NCBI GenBank assembly: GCA_965230225.1 | Contig: CBDDKM010000006.1 | Location: 496,001-560,000, forward strand | From: CALSMU01 sp965230225 | GTDB lineage: Bacteria > Bacteroidota > Bacteroidia > Flavobacteriales_D > Parvicellaceae | Length of the DNA stretch: 64,000 nt | Reading direction: 5' to 3' | Shown here: piece after piece, positions 16,774 to 26,680 of the stretch | Position numbering within the stretch: position 1 is the first letter of the stretch | Layout of the letters: each line of letters opens with the position of its first letter | The notes under the pieces: model-generated | What the model was told of the DNA's origin: nothing | Databases searched by the model: none | Seen by the model: only the letters and a program-made list of their open reading frames with translations | Position numbers and translations under genes: made by a program

Positions 16774-17907
16774 ATGGTACGTTATACCTTCATAGAACAT
16801 CCATTAAGTTACCTGATTGCTAACATTAGCAACTACATACCAGGTGCTACAGATGTTGTTGTGGGGTACTGCAACAACAATAAGGAACTCCTACTCAAAG
16901 AGCTCAAGAATGGCAATATCTCTAGAATAAACTTGAGAAACAGGACTCACCTATTGCAAAAATTTAGAAAAGAAAAATCTACTAGTTCGTGGATCAGAAC
17001 AGACATGATTTCTTTTTTGGATCAGGAAAAAGAAAAGAGAGTAATTAAACAAATGAGCCTGGAGGATGAAGACGACAACAACATTTTGTGCTTAAAGTTT
17101 TTATCTCCTTTTGATCGTTTATTCGACTTTGTGCTAATTAAGGTTAATCACGCCGGAATTTTTGGATTATCCAAAAACAGTAAGATCAATACCGAACAAA
17201 AAGCAACAATAGGAAATATATTATACCACACTATTTCTGCTAGAATTAGAGAGGAGTACAACAACCTGGAAACCCACCAATTGGTTTTGAATAATTTACA
17301 AAATCAAAAAATAGCTCTCGAAAATTACAAGCAGGAAAATGAGCAGTTGAAAGAGAATTACAAAAAGAGTTTAATGCATTTTATTCAGTCTTTAATTACC
17401 AGATTGAATCAGGAGCACGATTTCGCCATTGCTCTTTCGGATGATGCTAAGGAATTCATAATAAGCAAAACCGCTAATCTGGAATTGATTGAAAAATCAA
17501 TTCGTGGAGCCATTCACATGGCTATGAATTTATCACTTAACCTCTCTTCTACTATATTAATAGAACAGGAACACATCCTTATTGAAGAGCAAAAGCAATC
17601 TGAAGCTTCGATCTACAAAAAAGACAAATACTCTAACGTAATCGAAATACTGGACAAGTACGAAGCTGCTGCTGAAAAAGCTCACCAAAGAGAATGGAAG
17701 ATTAACGGTAATACTGTAGCTGATTTGTGTGAACCTAAAATTACACCTTCTGCTATCACCTTTAATTTGAAGAAATATAAAAAGGCCATCAATATCTTAC
17801 TGGAGAGATACGACAACAAATGGCCTTTAATTAGGACTTATTTTAAGCCTTTGAGAAACATCATTGACTCTTCTCAAAATTCTTTAAATGAGTACAAAAG
17901 CGCTTAA
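16774..17907 (+). CDS. Unrecognised protein, possible GAF-like sensor with C-terminal helical/HTH-like region
   Basis: 377 residues, no signal peptide. I do not recognise a named family. Residues about 1-160 resemble a degenerate GAF-type sensor domain ending in 'NTEQKATIGNILYHTISAR'. Residues about 165-205 are coiled-coil (LNNLQNQKIALENYKQENEQ). Residues 205-260 are helical ('DDAKEFIISKTANLELIEKS', then an AIHMAMNLSLNLS segment). Residues about 295-350 could hold a helix-turn-helix (GNTVADLCEPKITPSAITFN followed by LKKYKKAI). A cytosolic regulator is the best guess. The ACTTAA array right before its ATG would then be an autoregulatory site. It has its own terminator and is divergent from the two small genes. 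Confidence 0.6.
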   Translation: MVRYTFIEHPLSYLIANISNYIPGATDVVVGYCNNNKELLLKELKNGNISRINLRNRTHLLQKFRKEKSTSSWIRTDMISFLDQEKEKRVIKQMSLEDEDDNNILCLKFLSPFDRLFDFVLIKVNHAGIFGLSKNSKINTEQKATIGNILYHTISARIREEYNNLETHQLVLNNLQNQKIALENYKQENEQLKENYKKSLMHFIQSLITRLNQEHDFAIALSDDAKEFIISKTANLELIEKSIRGAIHMAMNLSLNLSSTILIEQEHILIEEQKQSEASIYKKDKYSNVIEILDKYEAAAEKAHQREWKINGNTVADLCEPKITPSAITFNLKKYKKAINILLERYDNKWPLIRTYFKPLRNIIDSSQNSLNEYKSA

Positions 17908-17955
17908 ATCTCAATTTACCCCATCCAAATAATTCACCTATTTAAATAAAGATTC

Positions 17956-17988
17956 AATAGGTTCACCAAGTTACCGAACCTATTTTTT
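17956..17988 (+). terminator. Rho-independent terminator
   Basis: A perfect 9-bp stem AATAGGTTC / GAACCTATT with an 11-nt loop, running into six T, 48 nt past the stop of the 377-residue gene. Confidence 0.8.
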
Positions 17989-18054
17989 CTACTTATAGGT
18001 ATATTGAACACACACCACACCTAATTAAGCAAACATTCAGACACCACTATAGTT

Positions 18055-20826
18055 ATGACGAGACTATTACTTTCTGGCCTACTACTCCTTTTTATTTCTA
18101 ATCAATACCAGGCTCAAATTATCTGGTATGAAAATTTTGACGGGCTTGCGGATAGCACCTATGAAGACAATGGATCTTCTGCCTGGACAAAATACGATGC
18201 AGGTATTACACTTGTAGACGGAGGAATTAACGATTATTTCATTGTACGTAACGAAAGATTTGAAGGAAGAGACATGCTTGGTGAAGGTGTTTGGTCTTCC
18301 GAAGTAGTTGATATTTCTGGCTACCCAGCAGGTGTTGACCTAAAAATTGATCTATGGCAATTAGCTGGATACCTGGAGCCCACCGACTATTTAAGAGCAT
18401 ATTACGTATTGGATGGTGGAGCAGAAACACTTTTTGTGGATGGAGATCAAACTGACGATATTACCTCCGGAATTGTTAATGCTTACGTGGATGGATTAGT
18501 TGGAGACTCGGTAAGAATAGTAGTAAGAATGAACCTACATACCGGTTCTGCTGAAAGAGAAGCCTTTGACAACATTTTCGTTCTTGAAACTGGTGCCAAT
18601 CCATTATACTCCATTGCCTCTGGAGCATGGGAAGACGGGAACAACTGGTCCAAAACTTCTGGTGGAGCGGCTTGTAACTGTATTCCAGGGCCAACAACCG
18701 ATGTATATGTAGAAAGTGGATACACTATGGACGTAAGTGTTGAAAGCTACTTTAACTCTATTGACATTACAGGTAACTCATCTATAAGATGGACAGTTGG
18801 AGCTGACTTAATTGGCTTCAATGGTGGTACGATTTCTATAGAAAGTGGAAGCAATATGAACAGAAATGGGAAAAACGCCGTGGTTATTCTTCAGTCAGGT
18901 GGATACACCATTACTTCTAACGATGCTGCTATGGGGATGGAAATTAGCGACCTCATTATAAGGGGAGATCAGGATGTAACTTTTGAAGGTTCTGGTAGAA
19001 TTTATTTGCGAGATGATTTTATCGACGAAGGTGGTGACCATACCATTACTAATAATCTCACTGGGACTTTCACAGTTCATGACCAACTTATGTTAAGATA
19101 TAGTCCACTCCTACCAACAGCATCCGAATATGGACCAATCACGTTTATTCATTCTGGAACTGCTGGTCTGCTAGACATTCATGATGACTTAAGAATGGAT
19201 AAAGACACTATAGTGTTTACCAATAATGGAAGCATTACTGTTACCGACCGTGTTAGGTTTATGGAGGACGAAATTGTTTTTAACAACAACAATACTATAG
19301 CAGCTAGAAGATTGGAAGTTGGCGGAAGTGGAGATGACAATAATATTTTCAACAATAATACTGGAAATACCGCTTCGTTTACTGATGAAGTAGACATGAG
19401 TAACTCGGCAAGCTTTACCCTAAATAACTACGGTAATTTATCAATGGGGTTCTTTAAAGCCATCGACCCTGCAGATTCATTTGTTAATCACTCTAACGCT
19501 ACCTGGACAATTACAGGAACAGGAAATGATTTAGATGCAGCACTGGACGCCACTGCAGCCAACAATGTAGTTGTATATAACAGTGCAAGTGCGCAGGAAT
19601 TGCTAGCACCGGTAAGTGGATATTATAAAAACTTAACCCTTGATGGCGGATCAATAAAAACTGCACAGGGAAATATTTCCGTTCACGATTTATTTACTAT
19701 CACCAATGGCGATGTAGACCTTAATACCAATAGCTTAACTCTTGGACAAAGTGCTGCTTCTACCGGAACTTTATCTCACACAACCGGATCTATTTACAAT
19801 GGAGATTTTAGCCGATACTTATCTTCTGGCATAATTGCAGATGGAGCTATTGAAGGGTTCTTCCCTATGGGAGATGTAGGAGAAACAAGACCTATATATA
19901 TTTCTGCTCCCACTGCAGGACCAACCACTGGTGGTTTAATTACCGTTACACACACAGATGACGGAACAACAGACGACGTAAGTTTTTTCGATGGAGGTGA
20001 TGAAATTTTAAGAACCGACGATGCTTCATGGACCATTATCACTGGCGGAGGCATTGCAGGAGGAACTTATGAGATTAATGCAGGAGGAACCGGTCTTGGT
20101 ATTGTTACCGACATAGACGACCTAAGACTAACATTGTCCGGTAGCGTTGTAGGAAGCCATGGAACTACTGCGGGAACTACCTCTAACCCGATGATCACCA
20201 GAACAGGACTTTCTTTAGCTGATTTAGCCAACACATTCCACATTTCATCTTTAGACCTTGCCTCTCCTCTACCAATAGAACTACTAACCTTCCAGGCAAT
20301 GTATAATAATGGTATTGTAGAATTGAACTGGTCTACAGCAACTGAAATCAACAATGATTATTTCGAAATTGAAAGATCTTTTAACGGAGAAGAATTTGAG
20401 ACTATTCTAACTGTTGATGGAGCTGGAAACAGCAGCTCTATTATTGATTACTTCGAAAGAGACATAGAGCCATTAAGTGGCGTTTCATTTTACCGTTTAA
20501 AACAAACCGACTACGATGGAACATTTACCTATTCAGACATTGTACCAATGAAGATCAATGAGAATCAAACGGATTTCAGCGTATTCACTAACCCTACATC
20601 TCCTGATAACATTAAAGTAAATTTTGATGGAATGAAAGGAAAGGAAGTGCTATTGGTAATTAGAGACATTGAAGGGAAAGAGTTCTACTCTAAAATGCAA
20701 GTGGTTGAATCTGACCATCAGTTGACTGCCATTCAAACAGATAGAAATGTACCTGATGGAATTTACCTTATAATTGCTTCTTCTGACGATCAATTGTTCA
20801 GTAAAAAGATAGTAATCCAGAATTAA
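18055..20826 (+). CDS. T9SS-secreted surface protein, first tandem paralogue
   Basis: 923 residues. The signal peptide (MTRLLLSGLLLLFISNQYQA) is followed by an N-terminal domain (about 22-185) opening 'IIWYENFDGLADSTYED' that resembles a beta-sandwich, a long Asn/Thr/Gly-rich beta-repeat region (about 190-740), a fibronectin-like module ('LPIELLTFQAMYNNGIVELN', about 742-830, ending near FYRLKQTDYDG), and a type A sorting domain (about 840-923, 'FSVFTNPTSPDN ... GIYLIIASSDDQLFSKKIVI'). The sorting domain directs export through T9SS and anchoring or release at the surface. The ligand or function is unknown, and no enzyme motif is visible. It lies head-to-tail with a paralogue of identical length. 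Confidence 0.87.
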   Translation: MTRLLLSGLLLLFISNQYQAQIIWYENFDGLADSTYEDNGSSAWTKYDAGITLVDGGINDYFIVRNERFEGRDMLGEGVWSSEVVDISGYPAGVDLKIDLWQLAGYLEPTDYLRAYYVLDGGAETLFVDGDQTDDITSGIVNAYVDGLVGDSVRIVVRMNLHTGSAEREAFDNIFVLETGANPLYSIASGAWEDGNNWSKTSGGAACNCIPGPTTDVYVESGYTMDVSVESYFNSIDITGNSSIRWTVGADLIGFNGGTISIESGSNMNRNGKNAVVILQSGGYTITSNDAAMGMEISDLIIRGDQDVTFEGSGRIYLRDDFIDEGGDHTITNNLTGTFTVHDQLMLRYSPLLPTASEYGPITFIHSGTAGLLDIHDDLRMDKDTIVFTNNGSITVTDRVRFMEDEIVFNNNNTIAARRLEVGGSGDDNNIFNNNTGNTASFTDEVDMSNSASFTLNNYGNLSMGFFKAIDPADSFVNHSNATWTITGTGNDLDAALDATAANNVVVYNSASAQELLAPVSGYYKNLTLDGGSIKTAQGNISVHDLFTITNGDVDLNTNSLTLGQSAASTGTLSHTTGSIYNGDFSRYLSSGIIADGAIEGFFPMGDVGETRPIYISAPTAGPTTGGLITVTHTDDGTTDDVSFFDGGDEILRTDDASWTIITGGGIAGGTYEINAGGTGLGIVTDIDDLRLTLSGSVVGSHGTTAGTTSNPMITRTGLSLADLANTFHISSLDLASPLPIELLTFQAMYNNGIVELNWSTATEINNDYFEIERSFNGEEFETILTVDGAGNSSSIIDYFERDIEPLSGVSFYRLKQTDYDGTFTYSDIVPMKINENQTDFSVFTNPTSPDNIKVNFDGMKGKEVLLVIRDIEGKEFYSKMQVVESDHQLTAIQTDRNVPDGIYLIIASSDDQLFSKKIVIQN

Positions 20827-21002
20827 ACTTACTTAAAAGTAACTTTTTTCACAACTCTCAATTAATCACAATTGGACTTCATCCATCATTACATGTAGGT
20901 CACCCATATTTTAAATTACTTCATACTAATTGGCAAGTTGTTAGCACCAATAATTAGGTAGCTTAGCAGTGCACCACTTTTAACATAATTAAACAAACAA
21001 TT

Positions 21003-23774
21003 ATGAACTATAGGTGCACACTACTTTTATGCCTACTACCCTCTCTGTATTTCAATTTTACCCAGGCTCAAATTATTTGGCATGAGAATTTCTACGGTTT
21101 AGCCGATAGCACTTATGAAGATCTGGGTACGAGTGCCTGGAAAAAATACGATGCAGGCATCACACTTGTAGATGGTGGAGTTGAGGATTTTTTCATAGTT
21201 AAAAACGAAAGATTCGAAGGTAAAGATTTAGATGGTGAAGGTGTTTGGTCCTCAGAAGTAATTAACATTTCAGGATATCCCGCAGGAGTTGATCTAAGAG
21301 CAGACCTATGGCAACCGGGTAACGATCAGGAGGCAGGTGACTATATAAGAATCTACTATGTACTTGACGGGAGCTCTGAAACATTATTTACCGATGGAGA
21401 TCAAACCGGAAACATTAATCCTGGAATTGTAAATGCTTATGCTAATAATCTAGTTGGCGACTCTGTAAGAATCGTGGTTAGAATGAATAATGATGGTGAT
21501 TCTGAACAATTATCATTTGACAACCTATTTGTTCTTGAATCCGGGACAAATTCGCTATACTCTATTGCATCAGGAACCTGGGAGAATGGCTCTACCTGGT
21601 CCAGAACTTCTGGTGGAACATCTTGCAATTGCACCCCAGGACCACTAACAAATGTTTATATAGAAAATGGCCACACAATTGACCTTAATTCCGAAAGTTA
21701 TTTTAAATCAATCGATATAAAAGATAACTCCAACATTAGATGGATTTCGGACTCAGATTTAGTAGGTTACAATGGTGGTAATATTTCCATAGAAAGTGGC
21801 AGTAATATTAATAAAAACAGCTATAATGCATCTCTTACACTACAAACCGGAGGATACACCATTACATCAAATGACGCCGTAACCGGACTAAATGTAAGCA
21901 ACTTAATTATTAGAGGAAACCAGGACATCAACATAGAAGGAAGTGGCATAATAAACCTATCTAATGATTTCAATGATGAAGGAGGAGACCACATCATCAC
22001 CAACAATTTAGTTGGTGCATTTACAGTACTCAACGACTTCCTCCTAAACACTAATTCCAATTCTAATTACCAATATGGCCCAGTTGCTTTTATCCACTCT
22101 GCTACTGCAGGAACATTGACCGTTCAAAACGAGATCTCAATAAACAAATCACTGAGTACATTTACCAATAACGGCACAATTACAACTCCTAAATATATCC
22201 GGTTCGAAAGTAGCGATATAGTGTACACCAACAACGGTACTACATTAGCGGATGGGATCAAGTTACAAAGTTCAAGCTGTACTAATAACACGTTCATTAA
22301 TTCCTCTGGCAATGTTGTTACTTTTAACAGAAATATTGTCGGTGGAAATGCATCTAACTTTACTGTTCATAATTATGGTACATTCACCATCGCCAGCTTT
22401 CGACAGATAGACCCAAGCGCCTTATTTGTTAACCACGCCAACTCAACCTGGACCATCAATAGGTTCGGGAATGATTTAGACACCAGAATAGATGCTAGCG
22501 CTTCTAACAACTTGGTTATATACGACTCTAATTTCCCTCAAAAACTACTAGTCCCGGTTGGTGGGTACTACCAAAACTTAACCATAAATGGTGGTTCCAC
22601 CAGAACCTCACAAGGAAACATCGAGGTTCATGATTTACTCACTATTACAGACGGTGATATCGACCTTAATACCTACAATTTAACTCTAGGGCAAAATACA
22701 TCTTCCACAGGTACATTATCGCATTCAAATGGAAAAATCTATAACGGAACCTTTCGCAGATATATTGCAGCTGGAATAATTCCTTCGGGAACTACAGCTG
22801 GTTTTTTCCCTATGGGAGAAATGGGAGGAGGCTTTAGACCTATTTACATTTCTGCCCCTGCTTCCGGACCTACTTCAGGTGGACTTCTTTCAATTTCCCA
22901 CTCCGATAATGGTACTGTTACCGGATCTAACTTTCTCGACAATGGAGACATTATTGTTAGAACGGATGATGCTTCATGGTCTATTACAATAAGCGGAGGC
23001 ATAACAGGAGGAACATACAATATTAATGCTGGAGGCACCCAATTTGGTACTATTACAGACATAGATGATTTAAGACTTACTTTGTTTAATAGTGCTATTG
23101 GACTGCATGGAACAGCCACTGGAACCACCTCCTACCCAATGATTACCAGAACCGGCTTATCCTTATCCGACCTCTCTAACACATTTCACCTTTCCTCTAT
23201 AGATCTCGCTTCCCCTCTACCAGTCGAACTCACTTCTTTCAATGCTATATACAACAATGGAGTTGTTGACTTAAATTGGTCTACTTCAACTGAAATAAAT
23301 AATGATTACTTCGAAATTGAAAGATCTGCAAACGGACAAAACTTCGAATCCATAATTAAAATCGAAGGTGCTGGAAATAGCAGCTCAATTATCGATTACT
23401 TCGAAAGAGATATCAAACCATTGAATGGTATTTCATTTTACAGACTAAAACAGACGGATTACAACGGAAACTATACGTACTCAGAAGTGATCCCCATAAA
23501 TATAAGCAACAATAAACCCGACTTTAACATATTTACCAATCCAACATCTGCAGACAACATTAAAGTAAGTTTCAATAATTTTAAAGGAAGCGAAGTATTA
23601 TTGGTCATTAGAGACATGAATGGCCGTGAGTATTACTCTAAAATGAAAGTCATCGAATCTGATCACCAATTAACTGCTATTCAATCGAATAGGCCAATTC
23701 CGAATGGCACCTATTTAATCATAGCATCTTCTGACGACCAACTGTTTAGTAGAAAACTTATTGTCAAGAACTAA
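21003..23774 (+). CDS. T9SS-secreted surface protein, second tandem paralogue
   Basis: 923 residues with the same layout as its left neighbour: signal peptide (ending FTQAQ), N-terminal domain opening 'IIWHENFYGLADSTYED', Asn/Ser/Thr-rich beta-repeat region, the 'LPVELTSFNAIYNNGVVDLN' fibronectin-like module, and a type A sorting domain (from about 843, 'FNIFTNPTSADN' to the terminal RKLIVKN). Divergence is concentrated in the central region, as expected of duplicated surface proteins under different selection. The equal length despite many substitutions shows that indels have balanced out or are absent. Function unknown; secretion by T9SS is inferred from the sorting domain. Confidence 0.87.
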   Translation: MNYRCTLLLCLLPSLYFNFTQAQIIWHENFYGLADSTYEDLGTSAWKKYDAGITLVDGGVEDFFIVKNERFEGKDLDGEGVWSSEVINISGYPAGVDLRADLWQPGNDQEAGDYIRIYYVLDGSSETLFTDGDQTGNINPGIVNAYANNLVGDSVRIVVRMNNDGDSEQLSFDNLFVLESGTNSLYSIASGTWENGSTWSRTSGGTSCNCTPGPLTNVYIENGHTIDLNSESYFKSIDIKDNSNIRWISDSDLVGYNGGNISIESGSNINKNSYNASLTLQTGGYTITSNDAVTGLNVSNLIIRGNQDINIEGSGIINLSNDFNDEGGDHIITNNLVGAFTVLNDFLLNTNSNSNYQYGPVAFIHSATAGTLTVQNEISINKSLSTFTNNGTITTPKYIRFESSDIVYTNNGTTLADGIKLQSSSCTNNTFINSSGNVVTFNRNIVGGNASNFTVHNYGTFTIASFRQIDPSALFVNHANSTWTINRFGNDLDTRIDASASNNLVIYDSNFPQKLLVPVGGYYQNLTINGGSTRTSQGNIEVHDLLTITDGDIDLNTYNLTLGQNTSSTGTLSHSNGKIYNGTFRRYIAAGIIPSGTTAGFFPMGEMGGGFRPIYISAPASGPTSGGLLSISHSDNGTVTGSNFLDNGDIIVRTDDASWSITISGGITGGTYNINAGGTQFGTITDIDDLRLTLFNSAIGLHGTATGTTSYPMITRTGLSLSDLSNTFHLSSIDLASPLPVELTSFNAIYNNGVVDLNWSTSTEINNDYFEIERSANGQNFESIIKIEGAGNSSSIIDYFERDIKPLNGISFYRLKQTDYNGNYTYSEVIPINISNNKPDFNIFTNPTSADNIKVSFNNFKGSEVLLVIRDMNGREYYSKMKVIESDHQLTAIQSNRPIPNGTYLIIASSDDQLFSRKLIVKN

Positions 23775-23839
23775 CCTATAAACAACTATGATTCGATAAC
23801 TTTCCATTCTTAAAAACCCAACTCTACCCTTTCATTATT

Positions 23840-23847
23840 TATCTTTG
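23840..23847 (+). promoter_or_regulatory. Candidate -7 promoter box for trkA-trkH-miaE
   Basis: TATCTTTG (TAnnTTTG), ending 20 nt before the trkA ATG. No clear -33 element. Confidence 0.45.
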
Positions 23848-23867
23848 TGGTTTAATTCTTTTAATCG

Positions 23868-25208
23868 ATGAAGATTATTATAACCGGAGCCGGTGCAGTG
23901 GGGTATCATCTAGCTAAAATGCTTTCGAGTGAATCGCAAGACATTTATTTGATAGATGAAAACGAGGAAAGGCTGCAATACGTTGCTTCGCACATAGATG
24001 TGTTTACCATTACTGGAGATGCAAAATCAGTTCGTGTACTTAATGAAGCGAATGTAAAAGACTGCGATCTATTAATAGCCGTAACTTCTTCAGAAGAAAC
24101 TAACTTATTGGTTTCTATTTTAGGTAAAAAGTTTGGAGCAAAACGAACCATTGCCCGAATTAACAATTTAGAAATAGTTAACGACGGCATTGAAGACATC
24201 TACCAGGGACTGGGAATTGACACATTAATTTCTCCGGTACAACTAGCCACAGAAGAGATTAAAAGACTAATCAAAAGATCCGTGTTTACCGATGACTTTG
24301 AGTTTGAAGAAGGTAAATTGACGGTTTTTGGTATCTCTATTGGGGAATATTCAAAACTTAAAGATAAATCAGTTAGTGAAAGTGCTCACTTAAACCCCAA
24401 CCTAAACTTTAAGCCAATTGCTCTTCATAGAAATGAAGAAACCATCATTATCAACAAAAACACCATCATTAAGGAAAACGACATCGTTTACTTTATTTCT
24501 GCTCCAGAATGCATTGATAGTGTAACCGATATTTGTGGCAAAGAGTGCTTCCCTATTAAGGACATTATGATCTTGGGTGGAAGTAGAATTGGTGTTCTGG
24601 CGGCAGAAATGTTGGAAGATGATTACAACATTATACTAGTAGAAAAGGACAAACAAAAGTGCGAGAAAATAGCCGGAATGCTTAAGAAAACACTTGTTGT
24701 TAACGTCAACGCTCAGGATGTTGAAGAGTTGGAAGAAGAAGGGCTAGCAGACATGGATGCTTTCATTGCCGTTACCGGTGATTCTGAATCGAACATCATG
24801 TCTTCTTTGGTAGCTAAAAACCATGGCGTTAGAAAAACCATTGCAAGGGTTGAAAACATAGACTATATTCACCTTTCACAAGCCATTGGGATTGATACTT
24901 TGATCAATAAAAAAATTATTGCTGCAAGTAATATATTTAAATATGTACGTAAAGGAGACGTAATGGCCATTGCCAGTTTACATGGTGTAGATGCAGAAAT
25001 CATTGAGTTCATTGTAAAACCTGATTCTAAGGTAACGCAAAAGCCGGTGAGAGACCTGAAATTCCCTAAAACCGCAAACATTTCTGGTGTTGTTAGAGGC
25101 GACAAAGGATTTATTCCCTTTGGAGATTTCCAACTACAAGCCGGAGATAAAGCAGTTGTTTTTTCATTAACCGAATCCATTCATAAAATTGAAAAGTACT
25201 TCCAATAA
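23868..25208 (+). CDS. trkA: Trk system potassium uptake protein TrkA
   Basis: 446 residues; the cytosolic gating subunit of the Trk K+ transporter. Two Rossmann RCK-N domains are visible, one at the N-terminus (MKIIITGAGAVGYHLAKML, about 1-135) and one from about 230 (IMILGGSRIGVLAAEMLEDD), each followed by an RCK-C domain (about 140-220 and 360-446). These bind NAD(H)/ATP and regulate TrkH. Its 3' end overlaps trkH by 20 nt, so the two subunits are made from one message. Confidence 0.95.
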   Translation: MKIIITGAGAVGYHLAKMLSSESQDIYLIDENEERLQYVASHIDVFTITGDAKSVRVLNEANVKDCDLLIAVTSSEETNLLVSILGKKFGAKRTIARINNLEIVNDGIEDIYQGLGIDTLISPVQLATEEIKRLIKRSVFTDDFEFEEGKLTVFGISIGEYSKLKDKSVSESAHLNPNLNFKPIALHRNEETIIINKNTIIKENDIVYFISAPECIDSVTDICGKECFPIKDIMILGGSRIGVLAAEMLEDDYNIILVEKDKQKCEKIAGMLKKTLVVNVNAQDVEELEEEGLADMDAFIAVTGDSESNIMSSLVAKNHGVRKTIARVENIDYIHLSQAIGIDTLINKKIIAASNIFKYVRKGDVMAIASLHGVDAEIIEFIVKPDSKVTQKPVRDLKFPKTANISGVVRGDKGFIPFGDFQLQAGDKAVVFSLTESIHKIEKYFQ

Positions 25209-26673
25209 AAAACTGATCAATGGTGAAGTAATTGCTCATGTAGTAGGTACTTTATTAATTATCAATGGACTTCTAATGTCTTTAGCCATCCCTTTCTCAT
25301 TTGCAGGAGGAGATTCAATAGCGGCAAAAAGAGGGTTAATTATTTCAAGTGTTCTAACACTATTGGTGGGGTTCGTAATGCGAATGGCCACCAAAGAGAG
25401 CAAGAACGGGGAAATTAAAAAAAGAGACGGTTACTTAATTGTAGTGCTAGGATGGCTTTCTATGGCATTGTTTGGAACCTTACCCTACTTACTTTCGGGT
25501 GCTATCCCAAACGTGAGTAACGCCTTTTTTGAAACCATGTCCGGTTTCACCACTACAGGAGCCACCATCCTGCAAGAAATCGAAGGACTACCGGAAGGGA
25601 TATTATTCTGGCGAAGCATGACCCAATGGATTGGGGGTATGGGAATCATTGTACTTACCGTAGCCATCCTGCCCATGCTTGGTATTGGAGGAATGGAGCT
25701 ATTTGTTGCCGAAGCTCCGGGGCCAACTAAGGATAAAATCCACCCAAGAATAAAGGAAACTGCAAAACGACTGTGGGCTATCTATGTTGGACTAACATTG
25801 GCAGAAACCATTATTCTTTTGTTCTGTGGAATGAGTTTTTACGACGCCATTAACCATGCGTTAACCACCAACTCTACAGGAGGATTCTCCACTAAAAATG
25901 CCAGTATTGCAGGGTTCAACTCGCCCGTTATCGAATATGTAATTGTTATTTTCATGTTCCTGGCAGGAACTAACTTTACTTTATTGTACTTTGGTTTAAA
26001 GGGTAAAATCAAGCACTTCTGGAAAAACGACGAGTTCAAATGGTACTTGATGGCTGTTATCGGGCTAACCGTGGTATTAACTCCATTTGTTTGGCACTAT
26101 TCCGATAGTGGCTTTGGAAAAGCGTTTAGAGACACCTTATTTCAAGTGGTAAGTATGATTACCACTACAGGATATGCCAGTGCAGACTTTATGTTATGGG
26201 GACCATTGGTGGTTTTTGTTTTTTTCTTATTACTATTTTCAGGAGCCTCTGCCGGTTCTACCAGTGGTGGTATGAAAATCGTAAGAATCGTGCTTCTAAT
26301 GAAAAATGGGTTTTTAGAGTTTAAAAGAAGACTTCACCCAAAAGCTGTAATCCCGGTGCACCTTAATAAGGAGGCAGTATCCAACAATATTATCTACAAC
26401 CTGTTGGCATTTGTATTCCTATATATGTTCACGTTTGTTATCGGATCCATTGTTCTTACAGCATTTGGCGTCCCTTTCTTAGAGTCTATTAGTGCGGTAG
26501 CTACGTCCGTAGGAAACGTAGGACCTGGTATTGAAACACTTGGGCCAACCGGTAACTTTAGCGCTATACACGATGGTGCAAAATGGGTACTTTCGTTCCT
26601 AATGCTAATGGGAAGACTGGAACTGTTTACAGTTGCTTTAATATTTACACCGTTTTTCTGGAAAAGAAATTAA
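25189..26673 (+). CDS. trkH: TrkH family potassium uptake protein
   Basis: 494 residues, the membrane pore subunit of Trk, with about ten hydrophobic segments and repeated P-loop selectivity motifs (FFETMSGFTTTGAT, NSTGGFST, ITTTGYASADF, VATSVGNVGPG). The start is TTG at 25189 inside trkA. No in-frame ATG gives a sensible N-terminus, because the first one lies inside the first membrane helix (LLMSLAIPF). This start also matches where TrkH proteins usually begin. It works with TrkA for K+ uptake at the inner membrane. Confidence 0.93.
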   Translation: MKSTSNKKLINGEVIAHVVGTLLIINGLLMSLAIPFSFAGGDSIAAKRGLIISSVLTLLVGFVMRMATKESKNGEIKKRDGYLIVVLGWLSMALFGTLPYLLSGAIPNVSNAFFETMSGFTTTGATILQEIEGLPEGILFWRSMTQWIGGMGIIVLTVAILPMLGIGGMELFVAEAPGPTKDKIHPRIKETAKRLWAIYVGLTLAETIILLFCGMSFYDAINHALTTNSTGGFSTKNASIAGFNSPVIEYVIVIFMFLAGTNFTLLYFGLKGKIKHFWKNDEFKWYLMAVIGLTVVLTPFVWHYSDSGFGKAFRDTLFQVVSMITTTGYASADFMLWGPLVVFVFFLLLFSGASAGSTSGGMKIVRIVLLMKNGFLEFKRRLHPKAVIPVHLNKEAVSNNIIYNLLAFVFLYMFTFVIGSIVLTAFGVPFLESISAVATSVGNVGPGIETLGPTGNFSAIHDGAKWVLSFLMLMGRLELFTVALIFTPFFWKRN

Positions 26674-26680
26674 TTGAATT

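Larger units (their letters stand above)
18055..23774 (+). repeat. Tandem duplication of a 923-codon T9SS cargo gene
   Basis: The two adjacent genes encode proteins of the same length with the same domain order and long stretches of near-identity, strongest at the N-terminal domain (AWTKYDAGITLVDGG versus AWKKYDAGITLVDGG) and in the sorting domain. The central repeat region differs more. The two genes are separated by 176 bp in which I see no gene. Confidence 0.85.

Noticed and set aside
20827..21002. TTACTTAAAAGTAA plus T-run as a terminator between the T9SS paralogues
   Set aside because: The stem has only six pairs and a two-base loop, too small to fold as a terminator.
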